Source: Bacillota bacterium (GTDB lineage: Bacteria > Bacillota > Clostridia > Christensenellales > SZUA-584). Taken from it: a stretch of DNA of 27,220 bases. Location: the NCBI GenBank assembly GCA_023396555.1, contig JAEWWC010000170.1, forward strand, positions 1 to 27,220, given 5' to 3'. Shown piece after piece: positions 5,921-13,653 of this stretch (the first letter of the stretch is position 1; every line of letters starts with the position of its first letter). Made by a program: the position numbers and the translations under genes. Under the pieces are notes generated by a model. It searched no databases, was not told the DNA's origin, and saw only the letters and a list, made by a program, of their open reading frames with translations.

Positions 5921-7798
5921 ATGACTAGAAAACGCATGACTTTAATTTTTCCGTTTCTTTTACCCCTGAGAAAACGGCAGCGCACATTCTGCTTTTACAT
6001 GAGAATGCGGCTGGATAAAAACAAATATTCGGACAGCTTTTCTAAAACCATACTGCCCTACAAGGTTTTTGAAACGAGCTCTCCGTTGTATAACCAAAAT
6101 ACAGGTTTTGATATGGTCTATCAGGAAAACAAGGTTTTTAACTTGAAACTTGCTGCTAAGACGCTGAACGGCCTTTCCATAAAGCCGGGGGAAACCTTTT
6201 CGTTCTGGCAATTGGTGAGAAACGCCGAGCAAACAGTGCGGTTTAAAGACGGCCTTTCCGTGGAGAACGGCAAGCTGACCACGGTCAAGGGGGGTGGCCT
6301 GTGCCACCTGAGCAACTTTTTGTTCTGGATGTTTTTGCATTCACCGTTAAAGATCGTCGAACGGCATCCCCACCGTATCAAGGGTTTCCCTTCACCCGGC
6401 GGCAATGAACCGGATGGCGTGGACGCAACCGTCAGCGAGGGGTGGCTGGATTTGAAGATGAAAAACGAAACTGATTGGACGTTTCAAATCGATCTTTCTT
6501 TTGAGGGTTCCGTCCTTTACGGCCGCCTGCTGACAGACCAGACGATGCCCTGCCGGTATGAAATAACAAACCGCGATAAGCTGTTCTTCAGGCAGGACAA
6601 AAAGATCTATGAACAAGTTGTTGTGTGCCGACAGTGCATTGACTACAAATCGGGCGAGACCCATCCGGAACAGCTGCTCTATACCGATGTGTTTGAAATT
6701 GGGTATTCGCTCCCTGAAGAGACTGAAATTATATCAAAGGATCATGCAATGGATAAGAAAACCGTGGCGGTATTGTTTGGCGGCTGCTCAACCGAATACG
6801 AGGTGTCGCTGCAGTCAGCCGCTTCCGTCATTCAAAGCATCAGCACCGATAAATATGAGATCGTTCTGCTGGGCATCACCCGCGAAGGGGTCTGGAAAAG
6901 ATATGCCGGGCCGGTGGAGTGGATATCCAATGATACATGGGCAGACCACCCGTCCTGTGTTCCTGCATTTATCTCGCCCGACAGAGCGATGCGTGGGTTG
7001 TTGGCGTTAGAAGACGGCAAAGCCGTTGTGATCCCGGTTGACGTGGCATTTCCGGTGCTACACGGAAAGAACGGTGAGGACGGCACGGTACAGGGTCTGC
7101 TGGAGCTGGCGGGAATACCTTGCGTGGGGTGTGGCACGCTTTGTTCTGCAATCTGCATGGATAAGGACGTCGCCCACCGGCTGGTGGAGCTGGCTGGAAT
7201 TTCGGTTCCGCAGTCGGTAGTCATTGATTCGCCAGCAGCAGCGAATGCGCTGCTCAACGCCACGGCACACCTGCGATATCCGGTGTTTGTCAAGCCGGTT
7301 TGCGCGGGGTCCTCCTTCGGGATCACCAAAGTATCAGGCCCGGATGGGCTCTCCGATGCGGTAAAAGCAGCATTTGAGCATGACCGCAAAGTCGTCATCG
7401 AACAGGGCGTAGAGGGCTTTGAAGTAGGCTGTGCCGTGCTGGGCAACGATGAACTCATCGTTGGAGAAGTGGATGAAATTGAGCTGTCCCGCGGTTTCTT
7501 TGACTATACGGAAAAGTACACTCTGAAAAGCTCCAGTATTCATATGCCCGCTCGCATAGATCCGAATACGGCGATGCGGATCAAACATACGGCGAAGGCC
7601 ATTTATAAGGTTCTTGGCTGCCGCGGATTCGCTCGGGTGGATATGTTTCTGACACCGGAGAGCGAGATTGTCTTCAACGAGGTGAACACTATCCCTGGCT
7701 TCACAAGCCACAGCCGCTATCCGGGCATGCTGAAAGGTATTGGCATGAGCTTTGAGGTCATTGTGGATACGTTGATCAGGCTGGCGGTTGAGCTATGA
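5921..7798 (+). CDS. vanG: VanW-VanG fusion: VanW-like domain plus D-Ala-D-Ser ligase
   Basis: One uninterrupted frame of 625 residues. Residues 1-276 match VanW (TRKRMTLIFPFLLP, GFDMVYQENKVFNLKLAA, PGETFSFWQLVR, GGGLCHLSN, GVDATVSEGW); VanW has no known reaction. Residues 277-625 match VanG nearly end to end (VAVLFGGCSTEYEVSLQSA, FPVLHGKNGEDGT, VKPVCAGSSFG, GFFDYTEKYTLKSS, FNEVNTIPGFTSHSRYP). VanG is the ATP-grasp ligase making D-Ala-D-Ser, which replaces D-Ala-D-Ala in the cell-wall precursor. Start ATG 5921 lies 6 bases after AAGGAG; ATG 5918 is also possible. These are separate genes in known clusters. The ATG at 6749 keeps its own site, so VanG alone may also be made. vanXY overlaps the stop by 4 bases. 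Confidence 0.93.
   Translation: MTRKRMTLIFPFLLPLRKRQRTFCFYMRMRLDKNKYSDSFSKTILPYKVFETSSPLYNQNTGFDMVYQENKVFNLKLAAKTLNGLSIKPGETFSFWQLVRNAEQTVRFKDGLSVENGKLTTVKGGGLCHLSNFLFWMFLHSPLKIVERHPHRIKGFPSPGGNEPDGVDATVSEGWLDLKMKNETDWTFQIDLSFEGSVLYGRLLTDQTMPCRYEITNRDKLFFRQDKKIYEQVVVCRQCIDYKSGETHPEQLLYTDVFEIGYSLPEETEIISKDHAMDKKTVAVLFGGCSTEYEVSLQSAASVIQSISTDKYEIVLLGITREGVWKRYAGPVEWISNDTWADHPSCVPAFISPDRAMRGLLALEDGKAVVIPVDVAFPVLHGKNGEDGTVQGLLELAGIPCVGCGTLCSAICMDKDVAHRLVELAGISVPQSVVIDSPAAANALLNATAHLRYPVFVKPVCAGSSFGITKVSGPDGLSDAVKAAFEHDRKVVIEQGVEGFEVGCAVLGNDELIVGEVDEIELSRGFFDYTEKYTLKSSSIHMPARIDPNTAMRIKHTAKAIYKVLGCRGFARVDMFLTPESEIVFNEVNTIPGFTSHSRYPGMLKGIGMSFEVIVDTLIRLAVEL
6736..6751 (+). promoter_or_regulatory. Internal ribosome binding site and start for stand-alone VanG
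   Basis: AAAGGA (6736-6741) lies 7 bases before an in-frame ATG (6749-6751), exactly where VanG homologues begin (MDKKTVAVLFGG). It would give a 349-residue ligase from within the fused frame. Confidence 0.6.
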
Positions 7799-8565
7799 AA
7801 ACGCTAAAGCTTCATGAAAACATCATCCATCACGGAAGCCTGATTTTGGTGAATAGGGACTGGCCGCTGAAAACGGAACCAGGCGACGGCAGTCTGGTGC
7901 CGCTCGAATGCGGGAGAGAGGCCGCTGTACTGGAACGCCAGGCGGCGAAAATGCTGAACAAGACGCTGGCGGCGCTAGACTGCGCCGATGAGATTGTGGC
8001 TATCAGCGGTTTTCGGACAATACGCGAACAGCAGCGAATATATAACAAATCGATGCGGGAAAACGGAAGACGCTTTACCCGTGAATATGTGGCTCTTCCG
8101 GGCTGCAGCGAACATCAAACGGGGCTGGCAGTCGATATGGCTTTAAATGCTGCCGATATCGATTTTATTCGCCCGCATTTTCCTTATGAGGGTATCTGCC
8201 AGTGCTTTCGGGAAAAGGCGGCGGATTATGGTTTCATTGAGCGTTATCCGGCGGGCAGCGAGCACATTACCCATATTGCGCACGAACCCTGGCACTTCCG
8301 TTATGTGGGATATCCGCATTCACGGATAATGACGGACAGCCAGATAACGCTGGAGGCATATACGGATCATATTCGGAAGCATGACTATCAAAGCAACCGG
8401 TTTGCGTATTGCGGCAATGGCCTCCGTTGTGAGATCGGCTTTATTCCGCTGAGCACGGACACCGTGATCGAAGTACCCATACCGGAGCATGCGGCATATC
8501 AGCTTTCCGGGAACAACATGGATGGCGTCATCGTGACGTTGTGGGAGATCGGCAGTGAACGATAA
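7795..8565 (+). CDS. vanXY: VanXY-type D,D-dipeptidase/D,D-carboxypeptidase
   Basis: Bifunctional zinc peptidase of D-Ala-D-Ser systems. It hydrolyses D-Ala-D-Ala made by the housekeeping ligase and trims D-Ala from pentapeptide precursors, so that only D-Ser-ended precursors remain. The 256 residues match the usual VanXY length, with no signal peptide or membrane helix, so it is cytoplasmic. Visible motifs are SGFRT (71-75), SEHQTGLAVD with zinc ligands His107 and Asp114, and HEPWHFRYVG with catalytic Glu164 and zinc His167. The ATG overlaps the vanG stop (ATGA), which implies translational coupling. All catalytic residues are present, so it may cover for the broken vanY. Confidence 0.94.
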   Translation: MKTLKLHENIIHHGSLILVNRDWPLKTEPGDGSLVPLECGREAAVLERQAAKMLNKTLAALDCADEIVAISGFRTIREQQRIYNKSMRENGRRFTREYVALPGCSEHQTGLAVDMALNAADIDFIRPHFPYEGICQCFREKAADYGFIERYPAGSEHITHIAHEPWHFRYVGYPHSRIMTDSQITLEAYTDHIRKHDYQSNRFAYCGNGLRCEIGFIPLSTDTVIEVPIPEHAAYQLSGNNMDGVIVTLWEIGSER

Positions 8566-9805
8566 ATCGGTTTACACAGGCATTGACAGATTCAGGCCAA
8601 AGACCGGGGTTCTTGTGGCTGCTGCTCCTTTTATGAAGGAAAATAAGATGAATGCTCGTGTCTTCCAGGGGCGCACGGATCGTGCTTGGGCGGAAATTAA
8701 TCTCGATAACCTATGCCGCAACGCCGGAGTCTTGCAGGAGCTTTTACCTGAAAAATGCAACATCATGGCTGTCGTTAAGGCCAACGCTTATGGACATGGC
8801 GATGTTGAGGTTTCCAGAGCTTTGAGCCATATCGGCATCCGCGCCTTTGCCGTCGCCACAATTGATGAAGGCATCCATTTACGGCAGAGCGGTATCAAGG
8901 GTGAAATACTGATACTGGGATATACCGATCCTCAAAGAGCTGCGGAGCTTTCCCGATACCGCTTGTCTCAGACAGTGGTGGATGCCCGCTATGCTGCTGC
9001 GTTCAGCGGCAGGGGGGAACCAGTATGCGTCCACATCAAGGTGGATACCGGTATGCACAGGCTTGGGGAAAGTTTTGAAAACGTACAGCAAATTGCAGAA
9101 ATTTTTCGCAATGGACAGCTTAAAGTGGACGGCATATTCACGCATTTATGCGCTTCCGACAGCTTAGAGGCAACCGATGTTAATCTGACAAGACTGCAAA
9201 TCAAGAGATTTTTTTGTTTGCTGGATCAGCTTAAGCGTCAACGGATCAATATACCCAAAACTCATCTTCTGAGCAGTTACGGCGCTTTGAACTATAACAA
9301 CACACAATCCGACTATGCCCGTCTCGGTCTGGCGTTATATGGCGCCACTTCGCGGAGCAATAAAATAAACGTTGTTCTGAAACCGGTTTTGTCACTAAAA
9401 GCGCGGGTCGTGTTGATTAGAATGGTTCCAGCGGGAGAAAGTGTGGGTTATGGCTGTCAGCATATTGTGGAAAGGGAAACGCGCATCGCTATACTCCCCA
9501 TTGGCTATGCGGATGGAATACCTAGAAACCTCGGAAACAAGCGGGGCTGCGTATTACTGCATGGTCTTCGTGCGCCCATTATAGGCAGCGTATGCATGGA
9601 CCAGCTTATGTTAGATGTAACGGATATTCCGGATGTCGCATGCGGGGACGTTGCAACTATGATCGGGCGCGACGGTGAGGAAGAAATACTTGCCGAAGAT
9701 GTCGCTATGAGCGCAGGCACGATCACCAATGAAATATTAAGCCGGTTCAGCAACCGGCTGGAGCGTGTATTCATTTCGTCACCAATGGGTGGTCATCTAT
9801 CTTAA
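8555..9805 (+). CDS. vanT: VanT-type serine/alanine racemase lacking the membrane domain
   Basis: PLP enzyme converting L-Ser to D-Ser for VanG. The racemase domain (about residues 40-410) is complete: TDRAWAEINLDNL, VVKANAYGHG with PLP Lys75, HIKVDTGMHRLG, THLCASDS and VGYG. Known VanT proteins are about 700 residues, with an N-terminal acyltransferase-like membrane domain. Here that domain is missing, but residues 7-14 read YTGIDRFR, which resembles the very start of it (GID-FR in VanT of VanC strains). This suggests an internal deletion. The GTG at 8555 has GGGAG 7 bases upstream and overlaps vanXY by 11 bases. An ATG at 8648 with AAGGA 7 bases upstream would give only the racemase. The product should be soluble. 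It is the last gene of the cluster. Confidence 0.9.
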   Translation: MNDKSVYTGIDRFRPKTGVLVAAAPFMKENKMNARVFQGRTDRAWAEINLDNLCRNAGVLQELLPEKCNIMAVVKANAYGHGDVEVSRALSHIGIRAFAVATIDEGIHLRQSGIKGEILILGYTDPQRAAELSRYRLSQTVVDARYAAAFSGRGEPVCVHIKVDTGMHRLGESFENVQQIAEIFRNGQLKVDGIFTHLCASDSLEATDVNLTRLQIKRFFCLLDQLKRQRINIPKTHLLSSYGALNYNNTQSDYARLGLALYGATSRSNKINVVLKPVLSLKARVVLIRMVPAGESVGYGCQHIVERETRIAILPIGYADGIPRNLGNKRGCVLLHGLRAPIIGSVCMDQLMLDVTDIPDVACGDVATMIGRDGEEEILAEDVAMSAGTITNEILSRFSNRLERVFISSPMGGHLS

Positions 9806-10160
9806 TAAACTATTATAAAAATCATGTGGTGCCTGGTGAATTTTCTTCATAAGAAGATGCAAACAAGGTGCCCTTCAAGCGGCATGCCTATAGTTCGAGC
9901 ATACGGGGAGTTAAAGTTCATTTTTAAGGGTTTTAGCCAAGCTTTAACCGTATTGGTATGGTCAGAAAACATCTAATTGTACATTATGTTTAATGGTGTA
10001 CCTGCCTCATTTTTTCACATTTGAAATATTTGGACTCACCTGAATAGGTGGCCCAAATTAATATTGGAAAGATCCTCAATATCAGTCCGTTAGCCGTTCA
10101 TGCATTTTCTATGCGGCTCTACGGTTAAGGGCGGAGGGATATCCTTATTACATTTGCCAT
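9806..10160. other. Non-coding gap after vanT
   Basis: No credible gene on either strand. A hairpin at 10030-10056 (TTGG-TCACCT-GAAT-AGGTGG-CCAA with a small internal loop) has no T run. It is the only candidate for an end of the van transcript, and a weak one. Confidence 0.5.
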
Positions 10161-10162
10161 AG

Positions 10163-10200
10163 TATCTTAAAAAGAAAGCGGTGCTAAAAAGCACCGGCTG
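10163..10200 (-). terminator. Terminator of the sugar-import operon
   Basis: On the minus strand a hairpin (GGTGC stem with AGC extension, arms about 10191-10200 and 10177-10185, A/T loop) is followed by TTTCTTTTT. It lies about 75 bases downstream of the epimerase stop. No T run follows on the plus strand, so it serves the minus-strand operon. Confidence 0.75.
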
Positions 10201-10271
10201 AAAAAAAGGAGAACATATTAGTATTGCGATCGACAATCCGAGTTCAGCAGCAATATAAATGAACCTTGTTT

Positions 10272-11114
10272 CTAAATATGCTGTTGAATATACTTGAGCG
10301 CCTTTATGGCAATCTCATCCTCGGTTGCGACAAACGGCCTCCACAGTCTGAGTAATGGCAGCATCTCCGGTACGTTGGCATTGAAAGCCTCAACCACCAG
10401 ATAGCCCTCGTAGCCGCCCTTCTTCAGTGTGTCAAACAGTTCCGGCGGTGCCGCGTGACCTTCGCCCGGCACCCCTCTGTTGTTCTCGGATATGTGTATG
10501 TTGAAAATTTTATCGAGCACTCTCCCGTACGACTCGGCGACGCTGTATTCCTCGATGTTGGAATGGTGCGTGTCTGCCAGTATTCCGAAGTACTCGTTGT
10601 CAACTTCTTTGCAGAACTGATATGCCTGGTCCATGGTATTGACCAGATACATCTCAAAACGGTTCAGCGGTTCGGCAGCCAGTCTGACGCCCACCTGCTG
10701 ACCGTACTCCGCGCATCCGCGCAGATTATCCACCGCGCGGTGCCACTCATCCTGGGTCGGGCCGGCCTGCGTTGTGTTGCACAAGCCCTGAAACACGGGG
10801 CCGCTGAACACTTTTGAACCAAGATCCCGCGCTTTGGAGAGACACGTCTTAATGAAGTCAACGGCTTTCTTTTGCATGTGCAGGTCCGGGCTGATGATAT
10901 CCATTTCTGAGGCGGAATAGACGTCCAGCGCGGTTCTTTCAAGCCCCAGAGATTCCGCCTTGGCGGCAAACCGGTTTATTTCGCCTGAATCCAGCTGCCC
11001 GACGCACATTTCAAAAGCGTCATAGCCCCAGTCACTGATTTTTTCCAGTAGGCTTTCATGTTTCGTAAACTCAGGGGCAGCTGTCCAAAGAAAAAGGTTG
11101 ATTCCGGTTTTCAT
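10272..11114 (-). CDS. Sugar epimerase/isomerase of the D-tagatose (D-allulose) 3-epimerase type
   Basis: A 280-residue TIM-barrel protein of the xylose-isomerase-like (AP endonuclease 2) superfamily. Glu148, Asp181, His207 and Glu242 have the same spacing as the four metal ligands of Agrobacterium D-psicose 3-epimerase (152, 185, 211, 246, from memory). HISENNRGVPGEGH and AAEPLNRFE are typical motifs of that group. It probably epimerises a ketose at C3, or a related polyol or keto-sugar, with a divalent metal in the cytoplasm; the exact substrate cannot be read. Start ATG 11114 has GGGAG 8 bases upstream; the frame is open further upstream but has no site. It is the last gene of the import operon, so it likely acts on the imported sugar. 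Confidence 0.85.
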   Translation of the reverse strand: MKTGINLFLWTAAPEFTKHESLLEKISDWGYDAFEMCVGQLDSGEINRFAAKAESLGLERTALDVYSASEMDIISPDLHMQKKAVDFIKTCLSKARDLGSKVFSGPVFQGLCNTTQAGPTQDEWHRAVDNLRGCAEYGQQVGVRLAAEPLNRFEMYLVNTMDQAYQFCKEVDNEYFGILADTHHSNIEEYSVAESYGRVLDKIFNIHISENNRGVPGEGHAAPPELFDTLKKGGYEGYLVVEAFNANVPEMLPLLRLWRPFVATEDEIAIKALKYIQQHI

Positions 11115-11137
11115 AAATTTTTCTCCCTGTATTTTGA

Positions 11138-11160
11138 GGAGGCCGAACATGTCGGCCTCC
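11138..11160. other. GC-rich hairpin before the epimerase gene
   Basis: Perfect 9-bp arms (GGAGGCCGA / TCGGCCTCC) around a 5-base loop. No T run follows on the minus strand, so it may stabilise or process the operon mRNA. A similar hairpin (11331-11353) follows the binding-protein gene, and this one follows that gene's remnant, as if duplicated with it. Confidence 0.65.
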
Positions 11161-11180
11161 CCCCGCAGCACGTGCATACG

Positions 11181-11306
11181 TTAGATGTGCCAAAAGGTGT
11201 GACTATTTGTACTCCGGATTTCTCTGTGAGATCTCCCGTCGGTCATGTCATACACGAACGCGTTGGCGTTGCGCCTTTTCATGTAGTCTTCCGTAATTCA
11301 CGGCAC
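11181..11306 (-). pseudogene. Degenerate 3' end of a second sugar-binding-protein gene
   Basis: Read on the minus strand in one frame, the segment gives VP*ITEDYMKRRNANAFVYD, ending at a stop at 11181. This matches the C-terminus of the adjacent binding protein, VPYIRDDYMAKRAAGAFIYD. One tyrosine position is now TGA, the last residues have diverged, and nothing upstream of the VP pair is recognisable. Like the intact gene, it is followed by a GC-rich hairpin. I read it as the leftover of a tandem paralogue mostly deleted between the binding-protein and epimerase genes. Confidence 0.72.
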
Positions 11307-11330
11307 CAGCTGACATACCCGTATTATACA

Positions 11331-11353
11331 GGGGAGGCATATGCCGCCTCCCC
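11331..11353. other. GC-rich hairpin after the binding-protein gene
   Basis: Arms GGGGAGGC (11331-11338) and GCCTCCCC (11346-11353) pair perfectly over a 7-base loop. It starts 11 bases downstream of the binding-protein stop on the minus strand, with no T run. Such hairpins often protect binding-protein mRNA from 3' decay. Confidence 0.65.
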
Positions 11354-11364
11354 GCTTTGCGAAA

Positions 11365-12531
11365 TCAGTCAAGGTAACCGGGCATCTCTACGAACTGCGG
11401 ATCATTAATATCGTAAATGAACGCGCCGGCCGCACGTTTTGCCATATAATCGTCACGGATATATGGCACATGCTTAGAAACATCCATGTTGTCCTTTTCA
11501 TAGGGAAGCAGCGCGGAGTAAACGAAACGTTTGTACGGTTCGCCGGCAAAATGGGCTTTTATTTGCTGGAACACAAGGTCTGCTTCCAACGTCGGCGTCT
11601 GGTTGACGTCCATCGTCACTTTACCTTCTTCCACCCATTTCCACGATTTTTCCTTGCCGTTCGAAGAGCCGAGCCAATAGTCAGCAGGATTCAAACCGGC
11701 TTCTTCCATAGCTTGAATCGCGCCGTCCATCATTTCGTCGTTCTGGACGTAAGCGCCGTCAAAACCATCCTTGCCAAGCGACGTGATAGCATCCTGCATG
11801 GCTTTTTTGGCAGGATCGGCAAACCAGCCGCCGGAGCCCCAGAAAACGATCTGCAGGTCCTTACCGCCCGTACCGCCGATTGTCAGCGCGTCGCCGATAT
11901 CAAGGCCGGCCTCCTCATATGCCCGGATAAAGCCTTCCGTCTGGCCGCTCGCCGTGCCCTGGCCGAGTTTACCCTCGATCATGATGATACGCTTCACGCC
12001 ATGCGCAATAGCCGACTCGCCGGCATATTTGCCTGTCTGCACCCAATTGTATCCTGCAAACCCAGTGGGAAGAGGATCATTCGGCGGGTTGTGCGTGGCA
12101 AAGAAAATCGGAATATTGGCCGCATTGGCTTTTTCGATACACTCGGCACTGGCCTGCGGGCTGTTTTGAATGCACACGATGGCGTCAACGCCGGTCGTGA
12201 TGAAGTTCTCGATGGCCGCGATCTGCTCAGGGGCTGTACCCTGACCGACTACATCGATAATCTCCCAGCCTTCCTCTTTTGCGAGGGCTTCAAAAACCTC
12301 ATAACCGGCTTTATAATAATCGTCAGCCGCATCTTTATAGTATCCTATGAGCTTTGCTTCACCAGCAGGCTCTTCGGGTGCCGCGGGCTCTTCAGATGCC
12401 GCGGGTTCTTCGGGTGCCGCGGATTCTTCAGACGCGGGAGCCTCAGCCGACGGAGTTGCAGGCGCGGGTCCACATGCCGCCACTGCCAACATCATGAGTA
12501 CAGCAAGCGTCAAAAACAATAGCTTCTTCAT
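11365..12531 (-). CDS. Sugar-binding lipoprotein of a ribose-type ABC importer
   Basis: A 388-residue periplasmic-binding-protein type 1 lipoprotein that captures a sugar outside the cell for the permease and ATPase upstream. The signal peptide ends in the lipobox LAVAAC with Cys20. A 37-residue Ala/Glu/Pro/Ser linker built from 18-bp DNA repeats follows, then the two-lobed sugar-binding fold (KLIGYYKDAADDYYKAGYEVF, TTGVDAIVCIQNSP, ANIPIFFATHNPP). The ligand cannot be told. A TCCTCC ribosome binding site complement lies just upstream at 12537-12543. It follows the permease after a 54-bp gap holding a small hairpin. A decayed relative of its 3' end lies downstream. Confidence 0.93.
   Translation of the reverse strand: MKKLLFLTLAVLMMLAVAACGPAPATPSAEAPASEESAAPEEPAASEEPAAPEEPAGEAKLIGYYKDAADDYYKAGYEVFEALAKEEGWEIIDVVGQGTAPEQIAAIENFITTGVDAIVCIQNSPQASAECIEKANAANIPIFFATHNPPNDPLPTGFAGYNWVQTGKYAGESAIAHGVKRIIMIEGKLGQGTASGQTEGFIRAYEEAGLDIGDALTIGGTGGKDLQIVFWGSGGWFADPAKKAMQDAITSLGKDGFDGAYVQNDEMMDGAIQAMEEAGLNPADYWLGSSNGKEKSWKWVEEGKVTMDVNQTPTLEADLVFQQIKAHFAGEPYKRFVYSALLPYEKDNMDVSKHVPYIRDDYMAKRAAGAFIYDINDPQFVEMPGYLD
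12370..12435 (-). repeat. 18-bp tandem repeats coding the lipoprotein linker
   Basis: Three full 18-bp units (12370-12387, 12388-12405, 12406-12423) and a partial fourth. On the plus strand they are of the form CTCTTCGGGTGCCGCGGG with few changes. They encode alternating AAPEEP/AASEEP. Copy number may vary between strains. Confidence 0.85.
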
Positions 12532-12558
12532 TTTTCTCCTCCTAGTTTTTTCTTGTAT

Positions 12559-12578
12559 TTATCCGTATAAACGGATAA
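12559..12578. other. Intercistronic hairpin between permease and binding protein
   Basis: Perfect 7-bp arms TTATCCG / CGGATAA around a 6-base loop, with no T run on the minus strand. Likely an mRNA-processing or stability element that raises binding-protein expression. Confidence 0.5.
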
Positions 12579-12585
12579 GAGTAAA

Positions 12586-13653
12586 TCAAACCGTTATCTT
12601 CTTGTGTGATTTGGCAAACAATTTCTTAATGCCTGGTGACAAATAGCTGGCCGAGACGGCAACCATAATGATCACACCTTTTGCGACGAACGACACTTCG
12701 CTGGGAAGCCGGAGCATATTCATCGCATTGCTGATGGAACCCAAAAGCAGTATGCCAATGAGTGTTCCCCAGATGTTACCTTTGCCGCCGCTCATGGCGA
12801 TGCCCCCGATGACCGCCATCGCGATGGCATCTATCTCCATGTTCTGGCCATTTGTGATGATGCCCACGTTGATTCTCGCTAGCAGCAGTACCGCGCCAAT
12901 CCCCACCAGCAGGCCATGAACCGCGTAAACCAGCAGTTTGGTGTTTTTAACGTTAACGCCGGCAAGATAGGCGGCATTCGGGTTGCAGCCGATGGCGTAT
13001 ATCCGTCTTCCGAATCTCGAAAATTTCATCACAGCCCATATAATCACCACGATCAGCAGAAATATAATGACATACGGGGTAATGGTCAGGTTAAGGCCGT
13101 TGACGGGATCAAGTACGCCCTTTATCAGGTTAGCCTTTAAGAAATCCAGTTCGCCTTGCAGAACAACCTCTCTCGAGTTGCAGAGCAGCAGCGCAATACC
13201 CTGATAGGCGATCATCGCACCCAGCGTCATAATAAAGGGCTCGACCTTTGTTCTTGATATCACGAACCCCACCAGCGTCTCGAGGACGACAGCGGTGGCA
13301 ATTCCCACCAGCAGGGACGGCCATAAGCCCAGCCCCCAGACGGAGATACCAAGAGCCGATACGATAGACACCAGCGAAGCGAGCATACCCACGGAAAGGT
13401 CGATACCGCCCATGATGATGACCATGGACATACCGACAGCGACGATACCCGGGACGGCTATCTGCATCAGAATGTTCAGCACGTTGACCGGCGTAATAAA
13501 CGACGGATACTCAACTTTTCCTCTTGCGCCCGATGTAATGAGCTGCATGATCACGATCGCCACCGCAAAGCAAAGAAGCACGGTGAGCGGCGTTGCATTC
13601 TCATGCCGTTTGAACCAGCTCTGTTTGGCTACATTATTTCTTGCTTCTTTCAT
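12586..13653 (-). CDS. Ribose-type sugar ABC transporter permease (RbsC family)
   Basis: A 355-residue membrane protein with about 8-10 helices. It has family motifs such as GMSMVIIMGGIDLSVG, the loop YAIGCNPNAAYLAGVNV (the coupling region that contacts the ATPase) and AMAVIGGIAMSGGKGN near the C-terminus. It forms the membrane channel of the importer, probably as a homodimer. The ATG overlaps the stop of the ATPase gene by one base (TGATG), with a GGGGG stretch upstream, implying translational coupling. The gene order ATPase, permease, binding protein is that of rbsACB-type operons. Confidence 0.94.
   Translation of the reverse strand: MKEARNNVAKQSWFKRHENATPLTVLLCFAVAIVIMQLITSGARGKVEYPSFITPVNVLNILMQIAVPGIVAVGMSMVIIMGGIDLSVGMLASLVSIVSALGISVWGLGLWPSLLVGIATAVVLETLVGFVISRTKVEPFIMTLGAMIAYQGIALLLCNSREVVLQGELDFLKANLIKGVLDPVNGLNLTITPYVIIFLLIVVIIWAVMKFSRFGRRIYAIGCNPNAAYLAGVNVKNTKLLVYAVHGLLVGIGAVLLLARINVGIITNGQNMEIDAIAMAVIGGIAMSGGKGNIWGTLIGILLLGSISNAMNMLRLPSEVSFVAKGVIIMVAVSASYLSPGIKKLFAKSHKKITV

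Noticed and set aside
2509..9805. VanA- or VanB-type (D-Ala-D-Lac) cluster
   Set aside because: There is no VanH dehydrogenase, the ligase carries the EKY-type motif and VanG-like sequence, and VanXY and VanT are present, all marking a D-Ala-D-Ser system.
11341..12522. A 393-codon open frame on the plus strand
   Set aside because: It is antisense to the binding lipoprotein, whose lipobox and fold are clear. The plus-strand product has no recognisable domain and arises from the GC-biased codons and repeat linker.
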